Assembly (NCBI GenBank): GCA_022749755.1
Contig: CM040440.1
Location: forward strand, 22,803,269-22,867,268
Source: Azadirachta indica
Taxonomy: Eukaryota > Streptophyta > Magnoliopsida > Sapindales > Meliaceae
Reading direction: 5' to 3'
DNA length: 64,000 nt
Shown in pieces: positions 1 to 11,960 of the stretch. Numbering within the stretch: the stretch's first letter is position 1; the number at the start of each line of letters is the position of its first letter. The position numbers and the translations under genes were made by a program. The notes below the pieces were generated by a model that ran no database searches, was not told the origin of the DNA, and was given only the letters and a program-made list of their open reading frames with translations.

Positions 1-1678
1 AAGTGAAAAGAGAAACCATAGGTCAAGGGGAGTACAATATCTAATCATTGATGATATGCATGAACTCAAGTCACTAGTCAGTTGATCCAGTTTTTGACAT
101 CAACAAGTTAAACAAATCATGCTTAATTTATTAAACTAAGCGACATAGACATATTCAATTTATTTAAGGTTCATTACGGCAAATAAAGAGATCCATAGAT
201 GAATTTTAATTTAATCATATCATACTTCAATGCGATGAAAACACGAACACATACCTTCAAAATGGCAATTGATAGTTTCAAAACTTCTAATATTGGAAAG
301 TGCGTTGCGATTTTATGCTGAAGATGACAACTTTCTTTAACCATTGAATGCTTAACAACTTCTCCTGTGGAGATGAATACAATTCATTCTGCAAATAGTT
401 AAGCCCTCAAAGAAGAAGCCAGGTGACGATGCATCTAAAAATTTGAAAGAAATGAGATTTGGGTGAGCAATCTTAACCACAAAGTTGCCTAGATCATCAC
501 TGCTTGACCTTCCATATAGTGTCATATTTCTACAAACTAGAGGAAGAAATGTCAAGAACCTTGAAATTACGAAAAATATATTAGGTCATATTCAAATTCT
601 CCAGGAAGGAACAACTAGATATGAAGCTTCGAAACAACAGATGATATGATAGCTCAACATTCAGGAGCTCGATAGACTTGAACCGACTCCTTAGAGCACA
701 CAGATTAAGATCCAACTTCAATGACACAATGATTCACCAGCTACAAAGCAATAGGGTAACATAATTTGTGCGCCTGAGGTTATGTCCAGATCAAGTACTT
801 GGATGTTTCCATAGCACTGATCTATCTATAAAGTTTATAATCATCGATAAAATTGAAGCACAAAGGACGAAATCTTTGAATATCAATGGATCCATTTTGA
901 GACAATAATTGTTTGAATAGATCTACTTTTAGTGGGTTTGACGTTAAGTGACAGAAGTCATCACTATCAGTATCTTAAAAAAATTAAAACTTCCCATTAT
1001 TCTCCTTTCTCTCACATCCAAAACTCATGCTCGCAGAAAACAACCAAAAATCCGCCATGGCTTCCTCCAACGCTAAACCCTCCTGTAAGTTTTGTCAAAG
1101 TATATCATCACATCAACATATATCATTTATTTTTTAGTAAGTTTAATATAATATTAACCATCGAGTAATATATATTACTTCTATTAATAATTTTTGTATA
1201 TATTTTAGTTCTAGCGTTCAGGTAAACAAGTCAATCATTTTCTTTTTCGAAAATGGTGCATTTAGTAATAAGAATTTCAGAAAGATAAATTCAATCTTGA
1301 CGTGAGTGAAATTAAAACTCTAAACCTTTTGTATTATCGCAATGATTGTTGAACTAATTAGTATTAATAAATTACTACATTTTTAAAGAAAGGATGAAAG
1401 AATTTGACATGAAGACCAAAATAATTTTTAATATTAATAAACTAACTTGCATATTAATTAAAAAAAACTTAGAGAATTTTTTCATTAATTATGATAATCC
1501 GTAATGTTTTATCGGGTATTGTTCTCAAGACTTTAGCTATTGTATCTATGTTTTCAGCACTGAAGATGTGTGTATAATAAAAATTAAAGATGAGTTTTAA
1601 AAATTAATTTATAAACGTAGAAGAATTAACAACATAGTTTACTTAATTTATGAAATACAAAAATATCTGCTATCAATT
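1..1678. other. Intergenic, no convincing gene
   Basis: There is no long open frame and no recognisable protein family. The right half is AT-rich. The only gene-like signal is the short exon-like stretch at 1057-1084, listed separately. Confidence 0.5.
1057..1084 (+). pseudogene. Possible orphan first exon
   Basis: A good plant start context (GCCATGG) begins a short frame reading MASSNAKPS. It runs straight into a consensus donor (CCT then GTAAGT at 1085). An earlier in-frame ATG lies at 1027. I found no downstream exon that continues it: the next 2 kb holds tRNAs and an AT-rich fold-back repeat. It could be the start of a dead or relocated gene, or chance. The product is not recognised. Confidence 0.2.
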
Positions 1679-1695
1679 GCTGGAATAGCTCAGTT

Positions 1696-1728
<33 letters not shown>

Positions 1729-1752
1729 GTGGTTCAAGCCCTCCTTCTAGCG
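1679..1752 (+). tRNA. tRNA-Asn (GTT)
   Basis: This is a 74-nt cloverleaf with anticodon GTT inside CTGTTAA. The acceptor stem GCTGGAA/TTCTAGC pairs fully (one G-T), and the D arm AGCTCAGTTGGTTAGAGC is canonical. A CAA triplet lies just upstream and a TTTT run downstream, as expected for plant Pol III genes. One oddity: the T stem reads GGTGG...CCTCC, giving a T-T mismatch at its centre where plant tRNA-Asn usually has GGAGG. It may still function, or may be an ageing copy. Confidence 0.9.
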
Positions 1753-3172
1753 TAAAATTATTATTTTGCAAATCAAAATTTCTTTATAAAAAGTTGCGTA
1801 ATTAATCATATAAATTCTAGTAATTTAAATATTTATCTTGAAGTCCTAATCCGTACAGTTAATTTAAAAAAATTATGATTTTATAATCATGTTGTTATTG
1901 GTTAACTCCCCTCTATTTTTAAAAAATAGTCCTAATTTAAAAAAATAATACCTTAATTAATTATTTATAATAAAAAAAAAATATTTTATCTTTATATTAT
2001 TATTTTCAACTATTAAAAAACATATAAAATAACTATAATATTATTAATTTTATTTTTTAATAACTAATATAATTTTGTTTTAATATTTAAATTTCAAATT
2101 ATAATAATATTTTAATCTTATTTTTTTAAAATTGGATGTTAATTTTTTTTATAATATTAATTATATAATTAATATTTTCAAAATCCGAAGTTATTAATTT
2201 TTTGTAATATTAATTATAAATTTGCTATAAAAAAGTATTGTAATTTTACAACATAAGAATTTTAAATTTATTTGTAAAAAATTTTACCAGATATTTTTTG
2301 TTATTAATTGTAAAAAAAAATAAATGGGGGGATTTTGACAAAATAGACAATTCAATATTTTTAAAATCTCTAAAATAAGGTATTTAATTTTACAATTAAT
2401 AGTAAAAAAAGTTATGTTGTAAACATTTTTACAAATAAATTAAAATTTTCGCATTGAGAAATTTTAACTATTTGTGACGATAAATTTTACATTGTAAAAA
2501 TGTTATAATTAATATTTTAAAAATACTTAGAGATTTTGATAATATTATTGTACATAATTTTTAAAATAGACTATTTTAATTAAAATTTTTTAAAGAATTC
2601 ATATATAATTAATAACAATGACATTAAATTTTAAAAAGAAAAATAATTAGAGATTAAAATATTATTACAATTTTCAAATTTAAATATTAAAATAAAATTA
2701 TATTAGTTATTAAAAATAAAAATAAAAATATTATAGTCATTTATTATGTCTTTTAATAGTTTAAAACAATAATATAGGGATAAAATATTTATTTTTTATT
2801 ATAAATAGTTGTTAGGAGTACTTTTATTTTTTCTTAAAAGTTAAGGGTATTTTAACGATATTAAAAATTTAAGTAACTATATACTATTTTCAAAATATTT
2901 GGGGGAGTTAAGTATAATAACTAAATAGGGAATAATTATAAAATTATAATTTTTCATCAAAATTAACTGTGTATATTAGTGGACTAGAACTTGTAAGGTA
3001 AAATTTTAAATTATTAAGACTTATATGACTAATTAATCAAACCTATTTCTTAATTTACAAATTTCCTTATAAAAAGTTTGGTATTATTTCGTATGAAGAT
3101 TAAGAGGTAAAAAAAAATTGTCCATAAAATTTTATTTGTTTTATATTATATGTTCTTTGTCCCTGAGTGGTT
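1753..3172. other. AT-rich spacer between the two tRNAs
   Basis: The spacer is almost entirely occupied by the fold-back element at 1797-3042. No coding potential is seen. Confidence 0.6.
1797..3042. repeat. Long fold-back (inverted-repeat) element
   Basis: The left arm (about 1797-2330) reappears as an imperfect reverse complement in the right arm (about 2390-3042), with a short loop near 2330-2390. For example, the left-arm words AACTAATATAATTTT (2063-2077) and CAGTTAATTT (1857-1866) recur inverted on the right in matching order. Direct near-repeats of about 20 bp flank it: 1777-1796 and 3060-3079 differ at about two positions. No protein is encoded. A fold-back transposon or large MITE is the likeliest identity. 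Confidence 0.65.
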
Positions 3173-3244
3173 GCCCCTACAGGTCAGTGGTAGAGCGTGA
3201 GTCTTGTAAACTGAAGGTCTGTAGTTCGATCCTGCATGGGGGCA
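3173..3244 (+). tRNA. tRNA-Thr (TGT), probably a degraded copy
   Basis: This is a 72-nt tRNA-like cloverleaf with anticodon TGT in CTTGTAA and acceptor GCCCCTA/TGGGGGC. The T loop TTCGATC is normal. Two stems are damaged: the D stem reads GGTC opposite GAGC (usual GCTC), and the anticodon stem reads TGAGT opposite ACTGA (usual TCAGT). The D-stem change also alters the internal promoter box A. A TTTT run follows. It is more likely a pseudogene than an active gene. Confidence 0.6.
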
Positions 3245-3296
3245 ATTACTAATTTTCAAAATTTTGCATGGGGATTTTTCTGATAGGGCGAAATTG

Positions 3297-3580
3297 TTTA
3301 ACAAATTATGCACGGGATTCTTTTGTGGTGCCAAAGTTCTGAAATGTCAGTTACAACTACAGATATGTCAGAGCATCCAGAGTCCAGACGCTAATTATTC
3401 TTTGCCAGAATTAGGGATTTTTTTCATGGGCCAAGTTCTTTAACAAATTATGCATAGGGAAGTTTGTTATGGGCCCAAGTTCTTTAAACGTCGGTTAGGA
3501 CTACATATGCGTCAGAGCAATCTAGATGCCGACTATTCTTTACCAGCCCACCCCAAGAATCAGGGCCAATCAGGGTCCAG
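3297..3580. repeat. Imperfect tandem duplication upstream of ALG12
   Basis: Two diverged units of about 142 bp start at TTTAACAAATTATGC (3297 and 3439). Both continue through an AAGTTCT word, a GTCAGAGCA word and TATTCTTT(G/A)CCAG. The words TGGGCC at 3427 and TGGGCCC at 3470 fall in the second unit and at its start; TGGGCC/T is a known plant site-II promoter element. The block lies directly 5' of ALG12 and may be part of its promoter. Confidence 0.6.
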
Positions 3581-3662
3581 TTTTGGCCTAGAAACGTTTT
3601 TCTGCTATCCTTGACATGTCTCTCCACCAGATCACACGAACTTGCGCGCAGAGAAGTTTGCA

Positions 3663-6600
3663 ATGGATTGCTCTTGTTCAAGATCTTTCAAGATTTACGG
3701 TAAATGTTTACGTCGTCGTCTTCTTTATTGTATGTTTCATTTCAGTTTGGTGTTATAAATTTTTTAGTGAATATTGTAGGTTACGATTTCCTTTTGGGAT
3801 CAATAGCTGCATTTTATGTATTTACGGTGCCTTACACTAAAGTTGAAGAGAGTTTCAATGTTCAGGTATTCAATTATGTTTCCTATTCGGAAAATCATGG
3901 TTTTATCTATTGCTGAAAGGATAGTGGCTGCTTGTTTCTGACAAGAAAATGCGTGGGATAGAAAAATATTTCAAGTTTAATTCTAGGGTTTACTTGATTG
4001 TGCTGACATACATAGTAGAACTTAACGAAGAATAATGAGAAGTTTGAATATATGAGATTAAAATTACTTGAATTTTAAATTTTAGGCATGTTTATTGTGT
4101 GGGACATTAGAAGCTTAAAAAGGAGAGAGCAAACGTTTGAGATGCAGTGATTGATTTGGCCATCTGGTATTCATTTTTGGAGATTAATACGATTTTCCGT
4201 GTATTATCTTGCTAACTCTTTTTACACATTATGTTTGGTTGTCTTTTGCAAGGCAATGCATGATATCCTTCATCATCGGCACCACCTAGATAATGTACGT
4301 TTACTTAGTTATGGCTTAAGCTTTTAATGTTATTATTTTTATTCTTGAAGCTGTTATGGGTTGCAATGTATTGAAGTTTTAAAGTATTTACTTCTCCTGC
4401 CAGTATGATCATTTGGATTTTCCTGGAGTTGTTCCTCGCACTTTTATTGGTAAGCTTCTTATATTCTGAAGAAGAGTGAAACAATTTGAGTCTTTTATGG
4501 TCTTTTCTATCAGTTTGCATTTCTTTACCTTTTACATTACAAATCCCCTGTAATAGGAACTCATAATATAGCATTATTTAATTGAATGAAAAGTACCGTA
4601 TTAGAACCCCATAATATAGCATTTTTTTAACCTGTGACCTGTGTTCTTATTTGTGATTCTATTCCTCAAACAACTGGCAAAGTTCAACCCTTTTTTGCTG
4701 AGTTCTTCTAATGCATTAGGACTGATTTACTAATTATGGAACCCATCCATAGTTAGGAAGGATGTGCATGAATGTTCTCCCTTGCGTTTTATGAAACCCA
4801 TCCGTCAATGTACTGAGATATGAATCTATTCACTAATTATGTGAATAGTTCTGGGAAGGTTAAGTTCACCAACCATTGACTAATAATTCTTTTGCAGGTG
4901 CCTTTCTCGTATCAATATTTGCATCTCCAATTATTTTACTAATGAGCTTGTTGCACTTCCCAAAGATCTATGGTCTTATTGCAGGTTGGTTTTACTTGGG
5001 TACATTAATGACGTTCATCTCTGGTGCTGTGACATAGGCTCTGTTGAGGTGTTGACCGTGTGAACATCTAAAACATAAAATTGGCATTTCACTTACTGTT
5101 TTTAAGTGCTTTTAGTTGATTTTTTATTGTAGTATTTATCTTCTTGAAGTAGAGAACATCATCAGTACAGATCACCTCAGTTTTGGGTCTTGTGACACTA
5201 ATTGTCATTTTTATGGTGATGATATTCACTTCACAGTTTTGTTACTCACTGCAACAATCTGAAAATAGAGCACAAAAAGGCTTTGAGTTCTTGTAAATCC
5301 TTGGTGATTCCTGTTAGGAACAACTCTTAAACTCTTGTGGTCCCTTGTTTATAAAAGGTCTTGCAAATGCCTATATATATGTGTGTGTTTTTTTCTTTTT
5401 AAAGTTCAGTTGTAATCTGACTTCTCTTTATGTTTTATAATTCAAACATCTATTAAATTGACTGACTTATTCAATTTCCATTCTGTAGTACGCTTGGCGT
5501 TGGGTTGCATCATACTATATACGCTGCGGTTTTTTCGTATTCAGGTGTTGTTAATTTGTTTTATTTTTTGAACTGTGTTTATCTACAAGTATCTTTAACA
5601 GGTAATTAAAGTTCATGTTGGTATGCTGTACCTGTATGGCCAGAATTGAGAATCCTCTTGGCTGGAAGATCACATAAAAAAACTTCTGGAAATGACATGT
5701 TAGAGTTGTACAAAAGATGATGTTTGAATATGGGTTGAACTAGTAGCCGTTATACTGTCAGAGCCTGCTTCAGAAAACTATTATGGTTACCTTGTTTATA
5801 AGTGACGTACTCTGATCCGAATTGTGAGAGCCAAGAACCGTCAAAGTTAACTGGATGTGAAACCTTTGTTTATGGGATGTGTTGCAGTTGATCCCTTTCT
5901 AGGCATGTCCTTTCCATGTTTTTTTTGACTTGGTGTATGTATCTGGAGGGTTGGACATCAATTGTGCTGTTTATACATGTCTTTTAACTTATTATTTCTC
6001 TCTAAATAAAACCTTTTGTGATGGGTAGAAACCAAAAAATTTTAAGGCTGACTTTTCCTCCTAGCAAATTCAAAGTTTTAGATGTTCAATTCCTACGAAA
6101 AGAAATTCTGATATGGTTGAGTTGCTGAGTTGAAACTTCTTCTAGCAGGTTAGAAACAAGTTTGGGCCTCAAGTTGAAGCCTTCTTTGTGATACTAACTG
6201 CACTTCAGTTTCACTTGCTGTTCTATTGCACGCGCCCTCTTCCTAATATACTGGCTTTGGGTGTAGGTAATTACTCATTGCTTTTAACCCTGTTTATGCT
6301 CATTTATGTCTTCCTACCAAAGCTACTGAACTTATTTTTGTATGTCTGCTCTACATGAGACGTTATATGGACATTATATAGGAGTCAGCATTATCTGGAT
6401 TATTTTAATAGGTTGCTCTTTGTAATTGTCTATTCATATTATTCATAAACAAGTTTCCTGTCTCGAAACAACTACCTCAAATTTACCATTCTTTAATACA
6501 ATTGTGTTATTGTATCTGCTAGGGTATGTCAAATTTTTTTCCAAAGTCATTGTGTGATGGACTGCAAAACATGAATGCTTGTAAATTGGTTTTTAGGTGT

Positions 6601-9600
6601 CGAATGAGAAAGGATGCCACTTAAAGTTCTTAGAATGTCTCTTTGTTTATTTAGAATTTAGGAATTAGAAAGTGTGCATCCTTTTACCTGGAACATTCTT
6701 TTCAAGCTGCTCCAGCCTGTTGACCAAATAATGTGATGGTGGATCTCAATTGCAATTCAAACTATAATGGCTGACTATTGAATATTTCATGCATATTAAT
6801 TGACTTATTTAATATACTGTTTCATTTCTGTGGCTGTCAGAGGGTAAACTGCAATAATCAACTACCAAACCATGTCCAGAACACAATTGTTTTTTTCCTT
6901 TTAAACAAATACAGCATTTATTATCTTAAAAACAAGTTCAAATTCTCTTGGGCCACCTTACTACTTTATTATCTCTGTTGGCTGTACTAAAGGTTGTGAG
7001 CAAGGCAGTGGTCTTTAGTTTTGAACCCTGTTGACATGTACTCAAAGCAGAAGTGTTTCTGGACATCAAAAGAAAGGAAAGAAAAAAAGGATCAATACAT
7101 GTTGCAATAATTGTTCATAATTTTCTGCCTCAATTTGTGCAGTCAATCTGGCATATGGGTTCTGGCTCAAGGGGAACTTTTATGCAGCATTAAATTGTCT
7201 GGTATGTCAGGTGCTATTGCTTAAATTTCAGAACATGCTTATGCTATAGTCATATGCAAGAGAGAATCTTGGTTGCCCCTCTAACGCGGTGCTCCCATCC
7301 AATCAGCAAATGGCACCTGGTGCCATGTGTCCATTTGAAATGTTCTGATAGCTTTTTGTTCTGTCATCTGATCAGATTTTTGCTACACTGATATTCAGAT
7401 GTGATTTGGTGTTACTTCTTTGTCCTATTGGCCTGGAGCTTTTGTTGGTAGGTTGCTCTTTGCAATTGCTGCCCATTTTGTGGAATGCATCTTGAAAATT
7501 TGCCTCTCATAGTATTGTAACTATTACCACATTTTGCTGAGGTAACAGAAAGTTTGATTAACATTTTTGCCTCATTATAAGAATTTCAGTGTTTTAATGA
7601 CAGACCAAATCAATTTCATTACGGAAGGCATTGAAATGCTGCATTGGGATTTCAGTACTGTCTATAGGTGCTTAAATTGTGTGCTTTATCTTATTTTTAA
7701 TTTCAAATGCTTCGTGATAATGGTTCCTGAATTAGAATCTAACCTTGTGCAGGTCTTACCATATTGGTTGATTCTGTCATGTGGAAGAAATTAGTGTGGC
7801 CTGAGTTCGAAGTTTTGTGGTTCAATTCTGTTTTGAATAGGAGTTCTGAGTGGGGAGTATCCTTCATGAATGAATTTTCTGTTGCACGTTTTTATTGGTC
7901 AAAGAATTTTAAAGAGTATGGCAAAATGTTCCTAGCTTTCCAAGTAAGAAATCTGAGAACCTGAGCAATTACTCTTTGGGCTGTCAGAGCAGAAAGTAAA
8001 TTTAAGTTGACTTAAAATGTGAATTTCTGCTTGTAGGTTCTTCTTTCTTGTCTTTGAATGAAGTTTTGTTTTCCTCTCAGTAATGAATCTATATTCATTA
8101 CAATTTCTAGTGAGATGATCTCATAGCAATACATGCTTCCCCAAATTTTGGTAGGATGTCTTAGTTCTAGTGGGCGCCCGTTCAGAACACGGGAGAATTG
8201 TCTTTTCTTTTTCTTCGGTGGAGGCTGTTTAGGATGGTAAACTTGCTCATTTTGGCAACAAAAAATGATTCTAGAAGGGCTGTTAACTAAAATGAGAAAG
8301 ATGGTTCCAAGCATGCTAACATTTTCAGGAAAATAGGGCCCAAGTATCTCCTTGGAAACCTTACTGTCATTTTTCCTCCTGTTTTCAGGGCCTGTCAGAT
8401 CTCTCAACTACAACATGTGGACTCTTTAAGAAACCAAACCCTGAGGTAGATGTGATAGTCATCCTTGGACCTTGCCAGTAATTGACTTTCGTCTTAAATT
8501 TTGTAGATTCCTCAGTGACGCTAAGGCTTCACAGAGTACACATGCATAGACTTTAGCTTGCGTCTTCCTCGGTCTTCTGGCAGGCCTTTGATTGTATTTA
8601 ATATCGTTTATTTTGGTTATAAAGGTTTTTTATGTTTCTGCATGCTAGTTTGCTTTCTCAGTGTTCCTTCACTGTTTTTCATTAGACACATTCTTTCCAC
8701 TGGTACTTCACTTCAGCACTGCCACGCTCATTGGTGGCTGCATATCCTCTTTGTATTGTGAGTATTGGAACTACTTAATATTGCAATGCAACATTTTTCT
8801 TTAGTTCTGTTTTAGTTCATGTCTTAGTTGCTCTATGCATTTTATTTTTGTTGCTTAGAGTGAAACGATGGCTTATGGCACTGATCCTTAATTCTATAGT
8901 GCTATCTATTGATTGCTTATGCATTTTACATTTGTGAAGTCAGTACGCCACTTGTTTAATATCATCGTTGGAATTGCATATTGTATACATTACCTAAGTG
9001 CAGATTGAATTTGTATTTTCCATTTTCATCAATTCTTTTATCTATTGTATTTGTATTTGTAATGCATAATCTTCTTCCCCTGTTATGGTGTGTTTTAGCC
9101 AACATTGAAGTTGTACCATGAGTACCAAGTTATTTTAGGGTCCGCTGCTTTCCAATAGATGATTATCAATTCTGATACTGTATCCTGCCTTGACTCGAAA
9201 ACAGGTTTACTTTTAGCTATGTTTATTTTTGCATCATAATTAATTGGAAAGGTGATGCATCTGCATTTGAGAATTCGTGTTGTATATCAATGTTCTGCTC
9301 ATGTGTGTGGACAATCCTTGGACAATTTAAGTCTTTCTATATTTCAACTTAACCTTTTTCTTTAATCCTCTTAACCGAATGAAATGCCAATGCATCAGAT
9401 GGTAGAAAAGTGAAATTTTAAAAATAATAGTAATATGAATCAAGTTTCAGGGTCTTTGAGATCTTTCTTACTTCAAGTACAGGTCTGAATTTCTTTTGAC
9501 AGTTTCTCTCAGTTTGGTTCCTCATGACATTTTTCCTCTTTTGCAGCTTGGGGTCTTATTTGACAGGAGGGTTCTGCCCTTCATTATCCCAGTTTTCTCT

Positions 9601-10236
9601 TTTGTTTTACTGTACTCTAAGCTTCCTCACAAGGTACTGCACGGCGAGACCTTAGTGGCTTATTTGATTTGTATATTATTTTAAGAACCCATAGTATAAT
9701 GATTTTCTTTTAATGATACAGGAGCTTCGTTTTATTATTAGTTCTGTTCCAATTTTCAACTTATCTGCAGCAGTTGCAGCTAGCAGAATGTAGGTTGCTT
9801 TTGTTATTATTCGTTGTAATAAGTTTCCTTGCTCTGTCTTTTGATATGTCCTCAGTTACATCACTCTGTCATGCCTTTTCCTGGTGTTCACTTTGATAAT
9901 CCTCATGCTTTACCACCTTCTTCAACTCCATTTTTTCTAATCTTTGAAGTTTTATATTTGTTTAATGTTTGTAAATGCTAATAGAACTATAATTTCTAAT
10001 ACACAGCTACATAAATCGGAAGAAAGCTTTCTGGAAATTGCTCAGTATCATTTTGCTAGGATTTCTTTTTATCAGGTTCGATCATTAGTCAGTTTACTTC
10101 ATGATAGTATATTACTTCCTTGATCTTTACTTATTTTGGATTCTGTAGTCTAGGGTGTGCAGCCATAAGTTTCATGGCATCCTATGAGAATTATCCCAGT
10201 GGTTATGCTATAAAATATTTGCATCAAATTGGTGAG

Positions 10237-10280
<44 letters not shown>

Positions 10281-11552
10281 TTCAAAACGAAATCAATACA
10301 ATTGTGACACAGTACTAGAGATATTGCACTTGTGTAAAAGTGTGTGACGTGAACCTTGGTAGAAGATTGATAGATATGGAAGAACGTTTTTGGACTGCTT
10401 GTGCTTCTAAGTTTGCAGATTATATTGTTGTTGAGATCCAAATAGAATGGTGTTGCTTTGGTTGGATTGTTAAGCTAAAAATTTTGGATTTTTTTTGTTC
10501 TTCCCGCAATATTAAATGAGAAAGACAAATGAACCATGAATGTTTTAACAAAATGGAGTTTGTCAATGTACTCAAGAACTGCAGAAATTGTTTTATTTTC
10601 TTCTTAATGTAGAGGTCAAATTTTTTTCTTTTCTTTTAGTTCTTGATCGAACACCATAAATGTGGATTTTCTAAAAAATTCTTCTCTTTATTTGGCATTT
10701 CTATATTTTTCGTCTTTATGACAGGTGATCTTACTAATATTACTGAAGAACAGTGGGTTCACATTGATCCATTTTCAGCCATGAATGGCATATCCCGCTT
10801 TTGCGAAAATGATTTTCCATGGAGGTATACTTCTTTTTTCGCCTGTAAACAAAGTTTATCTTTATCTATGAAAAGATTGTTACTAAAATATGTTGGTTCG
10901 GTTCTACTGTTATAACTGTCTACATTATGTTGAATTTTGTGGGGTCCAAATTCTTGGCTTAACCTTAAACTGGCCTGTTCTACCAGAGTATTCAAAATGT
11001 TTTCAATAGGCTTTACTGTATGGGTATGTTTGATGCTTAGGACCTAAACATATGTGGAATCACTTACAAGATATTGGAAAAAACATTTATTATTAGTGTT
11101 GTACAAGATATATATAGAATCTTGGGTTTGACATAGTCACATGGGATCCAGCATGGAACCTCAAAGCAAAATAAGCATTCACGCACAGGTTTTTGAGGCC
11201 AGATCATATATATTGAGGATGCTAAGATTTGTTGTGAGGAAATGGACTATATGGCAGAGTCAAGTAATTGAATTGCATGTCTCTGATGAAGCATTCTTGT
11301 TCAATGCGGTGTGCAGTAATCATTTCAACTCTTTGCAAGGTTTATGTATCAGTTCATAACATGCTATTCAGTAATGCAGATACTCCAAAGAAGAAAATAT
11401 TCCTCTCAAAGAATTTCACAAGAGAAACTTCACCTACCTTATAAAGTGAGTATTCCTATTGTATTCATGCTTTCTTTTGACACGTGGCCTTGGCCAAAAG
11501 ACTTCATGAAGTAAGTCCAGGATTTTGTGATTTTGCTCCCAGTCCTTAAAGG

Positions 11553-11612
<60 letters not shown>

Positions 11613-11960
11613 AATTAGATGTGTTCCCACAAGTGTTAGTGCTGTAAGGTTTAATGATTTTGCTAATAGCCTTGTATCGGTTATCTTTTTCCTTTTCTTA
11701 ACAGTGAGTATTCCTTTGTTGATGGATACAAGTGCTTATTTATTGTGGATGGTTTCTCGAGGGTTCGTCCCCAAATGAGTTTTCCGCCCATCTTGTTGGT
11801 AGGTAATCTAAAATACTTAAGCTAGGCAGGGAGAATGATATTAGCAGATCTGAAAGTTCTCGTATTGATGATTCTGCAGATTAAAGAGCCCAAAGTATAT
11901 GTTCATGGAAATATCAAAAACAAGGATCTAATGAATAAAAAGTGGCCAGGATGCTCCTGA
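3663..11960 (+). CDS. ALG12: Dol-P-Man:Man7GlcNAc2-PP-Dol alpha-1,6-mannosyltransferase
   Basis: This GT22-family, multi-pass ER enzyme adds the eighth mannose to the lipid-linked N-glycan precursor. Exons: 3663-3699, 3780-3865, 4253-4294, 4404-4449, 4898-4984, 5489-5544, 6149-6266, 7143-7201, 7376-7447, 7604-7667, 7753-7856, 8686-8757, 9547-9633, 9722-9789, 10007-10075, 10149-10231, 10725-10824, 11380-11445, 11705-11798, 11880-11960. All phases close, giving 496 aa, close to the 497 I recall for Arabidopsis EBS4. Family-typical blocks are [60 protein letters not shown] and [17 protein letters not shown] chose ATG 3663 because a 37-nt exon then joins 3780 to give [10 protein letters not shown], matching the family. 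ATG 3704 would read through an intron. Confidence 0.93.
7857..8685 (+). other. U12-type (minor spliceosome) intron in ALG12
   Basis: The intron begins GTATCCTTC, which matches the U12 donor consensus RTATCCTT exactly. Its 3' end carries TTCCTTCAC at 8664-8672, one base away from the U12 branch consensus TTCCTTRAC. The branch A is about 14 nt before the terminal AG at 8684-8685. Every other ALG12 intron has an ordinary U2-type donor. Confidence 0.85.
10239..10276 (+). repeat. (TC)n microsatellite beside a splice donor
   Basis: About 19 TC units begin 7 nt inside the ALG12 intron whose donor is at 10232. Expansion or contraction sits very close to the 5' splice site. Confidence 0.95.
11553..11611 (+). 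repeat. Compound (AT)n(AG)n microsatellite
   Basis: About 13 AT units are followed by about 16 AG units inside the ALG12 intron 11446-11704. Confidence 0.95.

Noticed and set aside
3616..3840. ORF starting at ATG 3616 as the ALG12 start
   Set aside because: Its frame disagrees with every downstream exon. The 3663 start with a short first intron matches the family.
3704..3916. ORF from ATG 3704 as ALG12 exon 1
   Set aside because: Its first ~25 residues come from an 80-nt intron (GTAAAT to TTGTAG), and the family N-terminus fits the spliced version better.
10208..10441. Minus-strand ORF with a long Arg-Glu run
   Set aside because: It is the translated (TC)n microsatellite in an ALG12 intron.
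11439..11630. Minus-strand ORF with Ser-Leu and Tyr-Ile runs
   Set aside because: It is the translated (AT)n(AG)n repeat inside an intron.
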